DNA from: Endocalyx cinctus
Taxonomy: Eukaryota; Ascomycota; Sordariomycetes; Amphisphaeriales; Apiosporaceae
DNA length: 64,000 nucleotides
Assembly: GCA_001600455.1 (NCBI GenBank)
Contig: BCKC01000009.1
Location: 372,001 to 436,000, forward strand
Direction: 5' to 3'
The notes under the pieces were generated by a model. The model saw only the letters and a list, made by a program, of their open reading frames with translations, was not told where the DNA came from and ran no database searches. Shown here piece after piece: positions 23,604 to 36,282 of this stretch; position 1 is the stretch's first letter, and the number at the start of each line of letters is the position of its first letter. The position numbers and the translations under genes were made by a program.

Positions 23604-26293
23604 TCAATGCCACGAGCCTCCCTGCGACGGGTCTTGCGACGGAGGCATCGGCGCGCCGAATCCCGCCATCGGTCCCCCGGGTCCCAGAGAGGGCGGGAAT
23701 TCGTTATACTGGTCCATCAGGAACGACCAATCCATCTCGCCTCCGAACGTCACGTCGGGGAACGCCGCCGAAAACTGCCGGTTGATATCGGCCGGCTGCA
23801 TGTTGGCGAAGAAGTCCGCGTCCGAGTACATCGGGACGTTGGATTGCATATCCGGCGGAGGTGGAGCCGGCGGGGCCGCTTGCGCCGCGACGAAGGCTGA
23901 GCTGGTCGCCGGGACTTTCGGCGACGGCGTCGCTACCGGCGTCCTCTTCGCCGACTTAGGCTTACGAGCTTCTATTTGCCGCATGAGCGTGATCAGCCGA
24001 GGGGGTGCTAGGGTGCGGCCGAGAGCGGCCTCCGCCGCTTCCCGCGCGTCCCAAGCTTTGACGAATAATGTGCTGAAGGATAGGTGTAAGGGACTTTTCG
24101 TGTTACTCGTGAGCTTTCTACGCTCCGAGTGTTCGATGATCGTCTCCCAAGCACGCTCGCACAAGTCACCCGTCGTACGGGTTCGTAGATCGCTAAGAAG
24201 TAACACGTAAGCCGGTAGGGGGAAGTGCATGTAAGTGTACCACAGGAACCCCTTGAGGCTCTCGTGAGATTGGATCATGGTATCGTATTCCACCATTTGG
24301 ATGGACTCGATAAAGAGGCTGTCGCTTTCCGCCGGAGGTAACGGTTGCGGAGCCATGATGGCTCTGCGGAGAAATCCCGAGATCACCTTCAGCTTGCAGA
24401 TGCTACCGCGGGTCATGAGAATCGTCATGTAATGTATGGGAATTTTCGGATCGCAATGTTTGATATAGGTGTCCTCCATGTAAGCGCTAAACTGCTCTAG
24501 ATAACTGCCCAGGCGGTGGTCGGCTAGGTTAGTGATAGCCTGAGGGTTAGCGGGCGACAGTTGCGTTCTCATCTTGTCGTTCCCCGGGGCCTTTGCTATT
24601 TCAAGTCGCGTTAGGGCGAATATCATCTCGGTGGCGCCGGTGTGTGGCGTCGGAGGATCTTTAGCGTTTAGGTGAAGTTCGGTGTCGTTGATGTTTAGGG
24701 GTAGTTTACAGCTACCCCCGTTCGAGACAGCCGTGATGGTCGATCCGCACATTTCACCAATCCGTCTATCAAACCCGGCAAAATTCCACCAGAGTCGCCT
24801 CCGCTGCTCCACTTCGAAGGGCGAAAAGCCGAACGAGGCACCGTCTCGCTGAAGACCCAACCGGTGAGCGAGACGAATGCCAACCCCCGTCAAGCAGAAC
24901 AGCGATCGAGGGTCGGCATAATGCCTAATGCCAAGCTGGGTCGTGTTAGCATTCGTGAACTTACTCAGTGGTTGATCTTTGTTTCATGACGGTAAACTTA
25001 ATCTTACACTTACGCAGTACAAAAGATAAGCTTGAAGTAGAGTTAAATCGGGCATGCGCATGAATCCGGCGTTGAGCAGAGCTTGCTGGGTAGCGTGATA
25101 ATATTTCGCGAGCAACGAAGGCCTTGGCTCGTTGAAGGTCTCTAGTGCCTCGTCGTCGGTTATACTTGTGACGGCCATCAGATAGATAGAAAACATCAAA
25201 GCCTCAAGACTTCGAGATACTTTATCTAGCTTGGCGCCGGCTTCGATGATCTGCACCTGAAGCGTGGGGGTATGAGTGAGTTTTAGGATAGGATTAACGT
25301 TGTTTAGATAAATCTGCCATAGTTGAAGAATTTGAATAGCAGGAGGATGCAGGTCGGTGACACTCTCAAATTGGCCACCGACGACGAAGGGGAAACCATC
25401 TGCGTTATCGAACATTTTGTCGTACGCGTTGTTGATGGTCGATCCGAGGTCTTCTTCTTCCGAAGAATTCTGTACGGCATCCGGGGCCGCGTGGAGCTAT
25501 TTTCCTAGGTTAGGATAGACGCTAAGACAAAAAAAAAAAGAAAAAAAGAAGAAGGTAGAGAAATATAACAATAGAGAGGGGGGCGTGAGAAAAAAGAGAC
25601 GAAAGGAAAGGAAAGGGGGGGGGGGGGGGTGAGGGGTGAAAGGGCAGTAGGGGGAGGCGGGGCCGAACTCACCTCTCTTTGAAAAGGAAACCACTTAAAT
25701 GTCCTGTGAAACGTAGTTAGGATCGATAGGTAGGCAAAGTGATATTAAGAGTGACGTCTTCTACGACAGGGGTGCTTGGAGTTGGGGTTCTCTCTCTCTT
25801 ACCTCGGACGATGGATATTTTCTCCGGGAGAGGAGATGACCTCGCGATCTTCCTCGTCGGCCGGGTATTCTTTCATGATATGCCTCATGAAATCAGGGTC
25901 CAGCTCGTCGCCTTCTTCGACGGTACCGGGATCGGTAATTTTTATATCCGACCCTAGAGGGTCGAACTCAACGCCATTCTGAGACAGCAGCATCTCGTAC
26001 TTGCGCAGGCGATCGACAAGGTCGCGCTCAGGTATGCGCTTCTTCCTACGTCTCGGAGGTTGGGGTGGCACGACGCGGCATTCGACGCCAGCCTTTACGC
26101 AATTGGAACATGGCTTGCGCTTGTCACATCGTACCTTTCGAGATTGGCATAAAACGCAAGAATGTCCGCGAGTAACTTTCACGATGGGAGTATCGGAGTT
26201 TGGTGGAGAGTTAGTAGATGTGGCGCCGGTCGGCGTAGTTTGGTTGTATCCCGAGCCGCCATCAACAGACTGGGACTCGGGGCTAGCTGGCAT
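23604..26293 (-). CDS. Zn2Cys6 transcription factor with fungal MHR domain
   Basis: Four exons (26293-25803, 25703-25673, 25496-25014, 24935-23604) encode 778 residues, and all introns are GT-AG with frame kept. The zinc cluster is at residues 46-72 in the pattern C-x2-C-x6-C-x5-C-x2-C-x6-C, followed by a basic linker (PPRRRKKR) and a short coiled coil (LVDRLRKYEMLLSQNG). The middle region carries the fungal-specific MHR domain (HPPAIQILQLWQIYLNNVNP; LGIRHYADPRSLFCLTGVGI; then RLAHRLGLQRDG and the FEVEQRRRLWWNF box). The C-terminus is Pro/Met/Asp-rich, a likely activation region. Exon 2 is only 31 bases (TFKWFPFQRE), so it is easily missed. It sits convergent with the small basic protein and upstream of the DHA2 transporter, divergently oriented. 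Regulated targets are unknown. Confidence 0.92.
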
Positions 26294-28656
26294 GATTTCT
26301 TTTAAAGAAACAAAACGATGAAAGGTCGGTCCCGAAATGCGACCACTTTTTTTTTTTTCTCTCTCTTAATTATATTGGAGGTGTTGGGTGCGGTTAATTT
26401 TTTAGTGGGAGTACATAAACGCACGCGCACATACACATACACACCACGCACACAAAACAACCACACACGTATACGCACACTAGGAGCAGGATAATAATTA
26501 AACAAAAAAAGTAAAGTGTAGGGAGTATGCAGGATTGATGAGATAAAGTAGCTTAGGAGTACTTTTGTTTTACCTAGACATACAAAAAAAATAATAAGGG
26601 TAGAATATGCGGGTGATTTGACTATGGCAAATAGATGAAAAGACGAGAGAAAGGAGGAAAGTTAGATGCGGGGGGTTCCTTTTAGTTTCGGGACCGAAAA
26701 GTATGTCCTATTAAAGAAAAGAAAAGATAGCCTCGGAGACGGTTTTATATATTTATATACCTGTATTACTTTATATGCAGGATTTAAATCGAGCAGTGTG
26801 GTTACGAAACGTGATAGCAATATCCTCATGCAGGCTGAAGGAGGAGGGGAAAGAAGGGGGGATTGATCCCAGGGGGTTACTTGATTTGGGTGAAGAAGAC
26901 CAGGTTTAATGGGTTGAATGGGTTATCAATACTTTAAGTAGAAGAAGCTAGCGTAGCTGCGTAGGTGATGATTATATACGCACGCAGAGTATTTAAAGAA
27001 GGAATGCATAAAGGATGTAAGGATACGACCTCAGCAGCTGAAGTTTCCACGGGTTATGCATTAAGGTGGGTTTAATAAGCTACTACTGTAGACTTATCCA
27101 TGCAAGTAGATATGGGTATATACGGGTATATGTAAATATATGTAGATAATAGAGAGTATATGCATTTCTAGTATCTGACTATCATGTATAGTAGGATATA
27201 TATATCAACTCTACCCTAGCACCTACTGTAGTAATGTCTGCTAGGCAGGCTGGCAGGCTGGCAGGAGAGTAATGAGTAATGAGTACGGACGTACGGAGTA
27301 CTATGTTATAGTTAATATCTCATCAACGTTTGGAGTTCTTACGGGTAAGCTGAGACGATAAAGGGGTTTTATAAGTTTTATTTAATATACGAACCAAACT
27401 TGATAAATACCGTCCTTGGTTTGGGTTAAACCTTAATTTCAGCCTTGAAAACTAGCCTTACGTTGAATCCGACATGATTATGATTCCGAAGATGTACGAT
27501 CATTGCTTTTGGTTCCTTGATCTCTGCAAGCTCGTGTTATCTGGATCATAGTATACATGATAATCCCTCGTGGTTATTATTAATATTCTGTACTGAATTA
27601 TGAAAATTTTATACCTTTATTTTATGAATTAGTCTACCGCTCCAACTGGGTATTATGTATAGATATGTATGTAATTAGTACGTAGCAAAGATCGCATCTT
27701 AACAACGCCGACCACCGACATTAACAAGCTCGGTTACGAAAATTTTACTTCGGGACCGAAGACTCATGTTTGTCCCCGAAGAGAACATAAAGTAAGCCAT
27801 GTTGGTCCAAGCTTTTCAACTGTATCGGGCTTAGTTCTATATCGTAGCCAGTCAGCCTCAAGAAATCTCCCATCGTAAAGTCTTACGAACCTTGGAGCTC
27901 CATATCTGTGATAAATCAGCTTGTTGGTAAGAAAAAAAAAATAAAAAAATATAGGAAGCATCGGGGCTTTTTGTAGGATTATTTTTGGTATTTTTTAATA
28001 ATAAGGTATAGTGTATGTTGGGATATATGGATTTAATATCGTTTTTGCTATATGTCGTGTCACGAGTTAGCCGGACCCCAACAGCGTTCGAGAAGGACAA
28101 AAAGTTATGAAAACTATCCTAGAAAGGAAGAGAAGAGAGGAAAAAGTAGTCCTCCTTCGGAACTCCCCCAACCCCAGTTACCCGTCATTCGAGAAAGAAT
28201 ACGGTATGGATACCTTAAAAGGTTTTTTCCCTATGAGTATCAGAGACATATTGATTGTGTCATTGACTAAGAAATATGATTTCGGTGACTAGTTCAGCTG
28301 GATTTTAAATATTTGCGAAAATGAATGTAGAGGTTAATTGATTATTAGGACACTTCGATCCCATCTCTCCCTTTTTATTTCAATTTCCCACATGTTTCTT
28401 GTCTCAGTGACAACGGTACTAGTTCATTAACTGGCGTTGATGATTCAATAATTGAAGACACTATAAGTTTATAGGTCTCACGTCCTTACCATCGCGTCGC
28501 GAGGAACCAACAAGGACCAAAAAAAAAATTGTAGATCTCACGGTCAATATTTTTTTTATTACCTAGAGACCCTTCTTTTTTTTCTTCTTTTATTATTATC
28601 ATCGTGTCTTCTTTTCTTCTCTCTTGTTCCTGGTCTGCCGTTCGTTTCTATTGCCG
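26294..28656. other. Divergent promoter region, 2.4 kb
   Basis: Between the divergently transcribed Zn2Cys6 regulator and the DHA2 transporter. It is AT-rich with TATA- and GTATAT-rich stretches (about 27100-27200) and a CAGGCTGG triplication near 27245-27265. No gene or RNA seen. It could carry shared control sites. Confidence 0.5.
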
Positions 28657-31291
28657 ATGCCAGCCTCTTCCTCGTCGTTTTCGAGGTCCCAAGACGAAAC
28701 TATCCTACCCGCGACTACTATGTCTAACGATGTCGAGAAGGTAGGGGACCGTGCTCCGGCGACGCAGCCGGAGCAGCCTATTGACGAGGCCGAGGAAAAT
28801 TTCAAGCCCAAGACCTTCAAGTTCTGGTCCGTTATGATTAGCATATTCCTCGCCTTGTTTTTAGTCGCTCTCGACCGGACCATCATAGGAACCGCCACTC
28901 CGACTATTACCCAGGAATTCCACAGTTTAGGCGATATCGGTTGGTACGGTTCGGCTTATCAGTTGACAACGGCGGCCTCGCAACTATTGTTCGGCAGAAT
29001 ATACCGTTTCTACGAGACCAAGAGGTACGCTCGGATCATAGCTAATTGCCTCAAGTTGGGCATTAGATGTTGAGGCGCTAAACATTTATTAACCTATTTA
29101 ATGTTAGAACCTTTTTAATCACAATTCTTCTGTTCGAGATCGGATCAGCCCTATGCGGTGCAGCGCCAAACTCGATAGTTTTCATCGTCGGTCGCGCCAT
29201 CGCCGGTCTCGGCGGCGCCGGTATTTTTTCCGGTGTCCAGGTAATCATGATACCCATGATCCCGCTACGAAAGCGACCGATGTTCCAGGGTATTTTCGGA
29301 CTCGTCTTTGGAATTGCTTCGGTATTGGGCCCCTTAGTCGGAGGAGCCTTTACCGATGGCGTCACTTGGAGGTAAGGTGTCCGTTCGCTCTTTATCATAC
29401 AATCACCTAACATAAACTAACACGCTTGGCACAAAGATGGTGCTTCTACATTAACCTTCCTATCGGCGCCGCGGCGGTTGTAATCCTCATTTTTATTTTA
29501 CACGTTCCGAAGAAACCGCAACCACCGGCGACGATTTGGGAGCAGATTATCCGCCTGGACCCGCTCGGCACTCTATTTTTCGTGCCTAGCATCGTCAGTC
29601 TTCTCATCGCCCTGCAATGGGGCGGCTCGACGTATGCTTGGAACAGCTGGCGCATTATAGTTCTATTAACCGTCTTCGCCGTTCTTTTTGTCGCGTTCGG
29701 TGCCGTTCAGGTCCTTTTACCCAAGACCGCAACTGTTCCGGTCAGAGTCATCGGTCAGCGCACGATACTGGCGGCCGCTATCTTCATGTTTGCGCTTGCT
29801 GGATCGTTCTTAATGGTTATATACTTCTTGCCGCTGTGGTGTAAGTGATAAAAAACCTACCTCCGCTCAGGGCGTTAGCTAACTCAACTACTTTTAGTCC
29901 AGGTAATTCAGGGCGCGTCCGCTATCCAATCCGGAGTCTACACCCTACCGTTCGTACTCAGTCTCGTCGTCGCAAGTATCCTGGGTGGAGCCTTCACGCA
30001 AAAAATTGGATACTACGTGCCGACCATGATTGCCTCTCCGTGTCTTATGGCTACTGGACAAGGTCTGATGAGCACTTTCAGGGTGAATGAAGTATCTTCG
30101 CATTGGATTGGATATCAGTTCATCACGGGTTTCGGCCTCGGTCTCGGTATGCAGGGGTCCAATCTGGCCGCTCAGGCGGTCCTGCCTAAACCCGACATTC
30201 CTACAGGTATCTCGATCATGTTCTTCGCTCAACAATTGGGAGGAGGTATTTTCACCTCCGTCGGCCAAAACCTTCTCAGCTCCTACATGGTGGCTCATCT
30301 GCAGGATATCCCGGGACTGGACGCTAGCCAGATTACCAGTGAAGGTGCCACCGAGTTGGTGCAGAATGTCGCACCTCAATATCGGGACGAAGTGAAATCT
30401 GTCTACAACAAGGCGATTTCCAAAATCTTCCTCACGGCGATGGGAATCGTACTTGTGGCTGTCATCGCCGCGCTCTTCTTGGAATGGAAAAATGTCAAGA
30501 AAACCGGACCGCCCGGAGTTCCCCCACCCCCAGCGGCGAAGGCTAAGGAATCGGGAGAAAGCGCCACCATCCAGCCCAGCGGGTCTACCCTGAACGACTC
30601 GGAGCTGGACGAATCCACGCGCTATATGTCCAAGTCCGCGCTCGAGACCAACTCGCTGAAACATTCGAAATCTCACAAGGATCAGCATATAACCACGATC
30701 CACGATGACATATCGGAACCCGAGGGCCCCGCTATACCCACACCCGCCGTGACGAAATCCAACGGCTGCAAGCACTGCGAGCACTGCCGACTCTCTCGAG
30801 CGGTCACCCTCGCGCCATCCGAGGCCACCAGCCGCCTCATGACGCCCACGCCGACCGCGTTCGCCTCGGGGACGGAAGCGCTCGAGGAAGCGGCGCGGCT
30901 CGCGACGATAGCGCGCACGGCCGTGGCGCAGCTCGAGGAGCTCACGCGGCCGTACTCGGTCACGACGAACGGCGGGGATTCGCAGCACCACCGGATGTCC
31001 AACGTGCCCGTCGAGGAAGAAGGAGAAGCGGCCGAGGCGGGTAACCACCCCCGCCGGACCTCGGCGCCGCAGCTGCCGCCTTTCGAGCGGCGCGGAAGCG
31101 GCTCGACGTCGCGCCAGCCGACGACGGAGGACCTCGTCCGAAACGTGAACCGCGTGTCGGCGCAGCTGGAGAGGAAGGAGAAGCAGTCGAGGGAGTCGCT
31201 GCGGAAACTGACGACGAATCAATCGCACCGCTCGTCGGCTTCGAGAGCTTCCAAACATACGGATGCCGGACAGGCCGTCTCGCCTTTGTGA
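28657..31291 (+). CDS. DHA2-type MFS transporter with long C-terminal tail
   Basis: Four exons (28657-29024, 29108-29371, 29437-29840, 29898-31291) encode 809 residues. The alternative ATG at 28720 has a better -3 context (A) and may be the true start. It is a 14-segment drug:H+ antiporter-like permease of the plasma or vacuolar membrane. Signatures include [77 protein letters not shown] followed by NLPIG, and [18 protein letters not shown]. The last membrane segment ends near residue 550. About 260 extra residues follow that the family normally lacks. They are Ser/Thr/Glu/Ala-rich and carry a CKHCEHC motif near residue 640 and helix-prone [20 protein letters not shown]. Likely role is toxin or metabolite efflux; the substrate is unknown. 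Confidence 0.92.
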
Positions 31292-32858
31292 GGAAGGCTT
31301 GCGTTCGGTAAACTGTACATCTCGGACTCGAGCCCCTTTTCAAAATAAAAAGAAAATACAAAAACATTACGTGGGCAAATATGGAAATAGAGCATATAGG
31401 CGCAGTCGTTTGGCGAAGCGACGGTCCATTCATTGATATTTCTTCCTATTTAATAAGGAGAAAAGACCTGCATTTTGGCATCGGCGTTTTGGCGTGATGC
31501 TGATGTTTTTTGTAATTGGCGTTACGGATAAGGATACGGAGAGAGAGAGATATAAGGTCTGAAAAAAAAAAGAGGGCAATCGGATCTGCAACTACTACTT
31601 GCGTATCAAGTTGAATATAAGGTATCTCAGCTCACCAACTTACTTTAGTTAATATGACAAAGCCAATCAGGCGTAATAGAAGTATTGCCACTTTTGCGGA
31701 TTCGAGTAAATGGGGGTGAAAAAAAAAAGCCTATATAACCTCGTGGTTATGGTCAGATTACTCGTCAACGCCCCCCTTTTTGGATGCGACGGACAAAAGA
31801 GAGTTCTCCACAACGGCAGGAATTTGCCTCAAAGGATGCGATAGTCAGTAGTAAATGTGTGATAGAAAAAATTAAGATCAATCAAAACCAAGATTTATGA
31901 ACGAGTGATGATGAGTTCCGTAAAAAAAGGAGATATTTCGAGTATTCATGAAATACTGCTAGACTGCTTAGTTAAGAATGAAACCCCCCATACGAACGAA
32001 TATCCATATTCCAAGCATTTATTTGTCCGATTAGATACCGGAGATATGTTGTTCCGAAACGACATACTGTAAATACCTGGTGAAAATTTGTATGCAGATA
32101 ACACCTAATTGAAGACATGCTTTTTCACACATACAATTAAACATTATTCAAAGTTCTGACAACGGAGCTCGGTGACAAAGGATACGAACGGAGAATTAAA
32201 ATTGAGGGGCATTTCATTTTCATCCCTGGCAGATGCTGGGTACTTTATAATCACCATTTAGGTATAGTGTACGGAGTAGATTAGCAGAGACAGGCTGACA
32301 GGGCAGCAGGGCTAACACGTCGGACAGAGGCGATGGGAGGTAAAGCCGATCAATGACTGGACGCGAAAAATATATAATATAAATTTCAAATAGTTTCAAC
32401 AGTCAAATTTTAGTCATCTCAAATCCTTGACCATGACTTTCATTATATAAGTTTACCTGCGCAGAAAGCCATCGTGATCAGTGAGGCCATTCCCATTTTC
32501 CAGCTATCACACTATATCCTAAGCTATACTGCATTAGCAGTACCCCATATCAAATTTTCTAAATGGGAATAGAGGCAGGGTAGATTATTTATGTGGAGGC
32601 CGTCGCACGCGTGTCTCTTTTCGCAATTTATTTTTAAACCAACACTATATCTGTATATATATATATAGATATATATTTATATCCATATATATATCTTTTC
32701 CCTTTAATATCGTTGATATTATACCTTGCTTAGCTAACCTCAAATATCATGCTAGTACTCAGACGTTGTATGAGGCGACATCACTTATCTTCGGCGTTGT
32801 TTGCGAAAACCTACCAGCACTTGAAGATTTCAGATTTACCCCTGTACCAATAGTTAAC
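31292..32858. other. Intergenic
   Basis: AT-rich, with an (AT)n-rich tract at about 32650-32695 shortly before the second Zn2Cys6 gene. No gene seen. Confidence 0.5.
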
Positions 32859-34697
32859 ATGCCCCAAAGTTCCAAAGATCCTAGCGATGCGAACGTAGCC
32901 ATCGCTAGCTCCTCAGCAGAGAAGGAAAAAAAGCGTTACAGAGCTAGCAAACCGAAAGTGCGTACTGGCTGTATTACATGGTAAGTATATTACTCGTTTT
33001 TTTTTTTCTTATCGTCTTGTCATCGAAAGAAATTAATTGAGCTGACTCAATCATCTGACGGCGGCGGCGCAGCAAGTAAGTCGTCATGTGTCTTAAGAAA
33101 GCGACGACGTGTTTTAACCATTATATGCAGAATAAGACGAATAAAATGCGACGAGAAAAAGCCGCATTGTGATCGTTGTACGACGACGGGTAGGAGTTGT
33201 GATGGATACGAGACCGGTGTTCTTCCGCGAAAGCCGGAAAAGCAGAAGACCGCAAATTATTTGCCTGGGGACTTGCTTGGAAGACAACTGCTTTTGCGAC
33301 CGCTAGCACCTAACGTTCCGGGTACCGACGAGGAAAAGTTCTTCTTCCATCGCTGCCTCGGGCTAGGAGAGGGTGGCCTAGCGTTTAATCTGTCAACCCA
33401 GAAAGGACCTCTTTGGAAGAAATTGATTCCGCAGCTGGCGCACGAGAACGGTGCCATTCGTCATGCCGCTATTGCTTTGGGAAGCTCGTTACAAGTCATG
33501 AAAATGCAGAACCAGAAAGCAGAACGCACGCGCAAAGGAACGGACGTAAACCAATGGGACTGTTTTGACACCCAAAAACTCGAAACCTTTACGATTCGAA
33601 ATTATAATAAGGCGATTTATCACTTACGAGAACATATGGTGTCGCCCTTGCTTCCTGGTAATATTGAGATGACGCTTATGTGCTGTTTGGTTTTCATCTC
33701 TTTAGAATCGACGCTACGAAACCAGACTGGGATGATAACTCATATGCTGAACGGAATGAGAATCATCAGGACGCTCCCGATCGAGCTGCTCAGATACGTT
33801 TGCACCGACGACAAGCGGAACGGAGATGACGAAGCTGCCATCCGCGCACAAGGCTATAACATGAGTCGCATATCGCGGCTGGAATGGAGACAGCTGATTT
33901 TCTTTTTCGTGCACTTCGAGTGTAGTATGTTTGGACGAGGGATAACCGAGCCGATCAAACCTTTCCCATCTCTATTCCCGCGGTTAATGAAGTTATTCCC
34001 GCTTTCCGACGAGCGGTCGAGTAGACTGCGTATAACGAGCCTAGACGAGCTTCACGTGGCGAGAATTAAGCTTAGCATCCAGGCGCACGGGCGGGCACGA
34101 GAAACGGCGCCTTACCAAGGCGACGAGGCATGGTGGTCGAACCCGAAGCAGATAAAGCAGCAAGAGATGCTCCTCTACGAGATACGCGTCGCCCAAAAGC
34201 TCTGTCGTGATTTATTGGCAAAGGCGAAGCAGCTAAAAGGAAAAAGTGCCTTGGGTTATTCAAGTTTGTTAAACGACCTCATACACTTCATCAGTCTCGA
34301 GATTCTGGCGGAGAACATCCCGTACAAGCACACGCTCAAGGAGATATCCGTTCTTTTTGATAGACATATGCTCGAGATGCTGGATCTTTCGGAAGAAATC
34401 ATCGAAACTCTCGGAAGTCCCGACGCGGTATCGGATGTCATGCTGGACTTAGGTATGATGATCGTGATGCATTTTTGCGCGGTGACGTGCTCGGATGCCA
34501 GCGCGCGTCGCCGTGCTGTCCAGGCTGTGTGGTTTCTCAGGGGAAAGCGCGAAGCGCTCTACGACGGCACCGAATTATATCAAACTCTCGATAACACCGT
34601 CGCCAATCAAGCTAAGCTTGAATCTACTAGTATTCCTCACGACGAGACCCTCCGCACAATAATGGAGAAACATACCGGATTTACAGGAAGTTCGTAG
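32859..34697 (+). CDS. Zn2Cys6 transcription factor (Fungal_trans_2 type), micro-exon
   Basis: Predicted exons are 32859-32980, 33073-33075 and 33131-34697, giving 563 residues. The zinc cluster is at residues 38-65 (GCITCKIRRIKCDEKKPHC and DRCTTTGRSCDGYE, pattern C-x2-C-x6-C-x6-C-x2-C-x6-C). Exon 1 ends in TG of Cys41. Only insertion of a 3-base exon CAA gives TGC AAA (Cys41-Lys42) and keeps frame; direct joining to exon 3 would give a TGA stop. Both introns are canonical (GTAAGT donors, CAG acceptors). The rest matches the DUF3468/Fungal_trans_2 regulator family (FFHRCLGLGEGGLAFNL; ENGAIRHAAIALGSS). The start is chosen at 32859; an upstream in-frame frame opens at a non-ATG codon. Target genes are unknown. 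Confidence 0.88.
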
Positions 34698-36282
34698 TTC
34701 TTCGCAGCAGTCCTCAAAATTATCAAATTCTATACGATACCCAAAATTGAAGACCACCGGCCAACTTTGGTTTTAGAGATGAGCAGGCTGAAGAGAATAG
34801 GAGGGAAATATGATGGTTATACTTTCCTTTTGTGGTAATAAAATGTATACCACTGAAATCTGTAAATAATATCGAACCATCGCCCATACATACTTAAGTA
34901 CTCGGTATAAATGAATTAAACGGTAATAACCCATTTGACAAGCTTCATCCGATATCTTCTATTATTCGGCAAGAGGAAAACCTATAACTCCCTCGTTTCA
35001 GGCGCATAAACTGTGTCCGAGAGCATAAAAAGACCCTGCCAGCCTGCCTTCTTTGTTCATGATAGTCCCCAGCCAAGAAAAATGGCGAAGTTCTAGTGTA
35101 CGACCTTGCTGGCGAGAACATCAACCGGGGAGAAAATAATGACATTGATAATAATTTAAAAGACGATTACTCCGTAGAAATGGATATAGTTAAATTAATT
35201 GCTTTTCAGAGAAATCCCAATGTATCGTACAAATAATGATAATAAGATTTCTTGTTGGGTTTTGACATGAAACAAAGTTTTTTTTTTCTGTCCCGTTATT
35301 CCCTTCTGCGTCTCACTAACCACACTGATCACGCTTTGATTTAAAGTTTTACATGACCTCGGGAACACATGTAATTTCCCCCCGAGTCTTTCTCGCAATT
35401 ACCGATTTGCTCAGTGAAGTACTCGCTAAGTTTAGCTAGCCTTGCATCACTGGCTTTAGCTAAAAAAGAAATCACCGTGATTACTTATATAATATTATAA
35501 TATAATATTAGGTTTAATCATCGGTACTTTTTCCTTTTTTCCCTTTTTATTTCTTAATATATATATATATTTATTTATAGGCGATGTGTATATATTTAGT
35601 ATATTCCGTACTTACTGATATGCTTAATTCCTTATTCATTACCGTTCGTGGCGCACAACGGAAGTACAACGGGCACTTTAGTGAATGTAGTGCACTGTGG
35701 GGATTTTACAGTGGACTCTCTCGGCTCTTACCGGCCTACCCTTGCAGCCTTGTAACCAGTACTAGCAGCCGGAGCGGAGCTCCTATACTATAAATCTCCA
35801 TGCTTAGCGTCCGCTACCCCTCTATAGTAAATATCCCCCCCCCACATGTTCAGTTCGCTGCAACCTATTTACTTGTAATTAGTCGCAGAGTTACTCTCGC
35901 ATCTTATTATATATTTTGACATTCTTGTACTCCTTTCCATAAGAAAACAGCAATACACTTACACTTGACTCAGGTAATACAAAATTTATCAATTTTCTTT
36001 CCTTTTTTATAACTTTTCTTTACACTGTTTATTCATATAATCTAGAGCTATCGGGCTAGTATCACGGTACTACTAGCTACGCCGGGTATTTTAACCTAGG
36101 AGCGAGTCCTTGACGTAATCTCCGCCTCATACATCTTAACAATTTCAGAGCTCGTCAACTTCAGTTATTATGTACTTAATTGCAAGATATTAATGTTTTA
36201 TTAGGTTCACTATTGGGTCAATCAACTATTCCTACAAGTTGTGAACCAAATTTTCGTCGTGGAGGACGAGGTGGATCATATC
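34698..36282. other. Intergenic
   Basis: AT-rich, with an ATATTATAATATAATATT-type palindrome near 35490-35510 and a T-run near 35280. No convincing gene. Confidence 0.5.

Noticed and set aside
29945..31258. 437-codon open frame antisense to the DHA2 transporter
   Set aside because: It lies opposite a well-supported coding exon with GC-rich third positions, which commonly leaves the antisense frame open. It is Arg/His-rich with no domain.
15062..34697. Classical secondary-metabolite cluster
   Set aside because: No polyketide synthase, peptide synthetase, terpene cyclase or prenyltransferase gene was found in the window.
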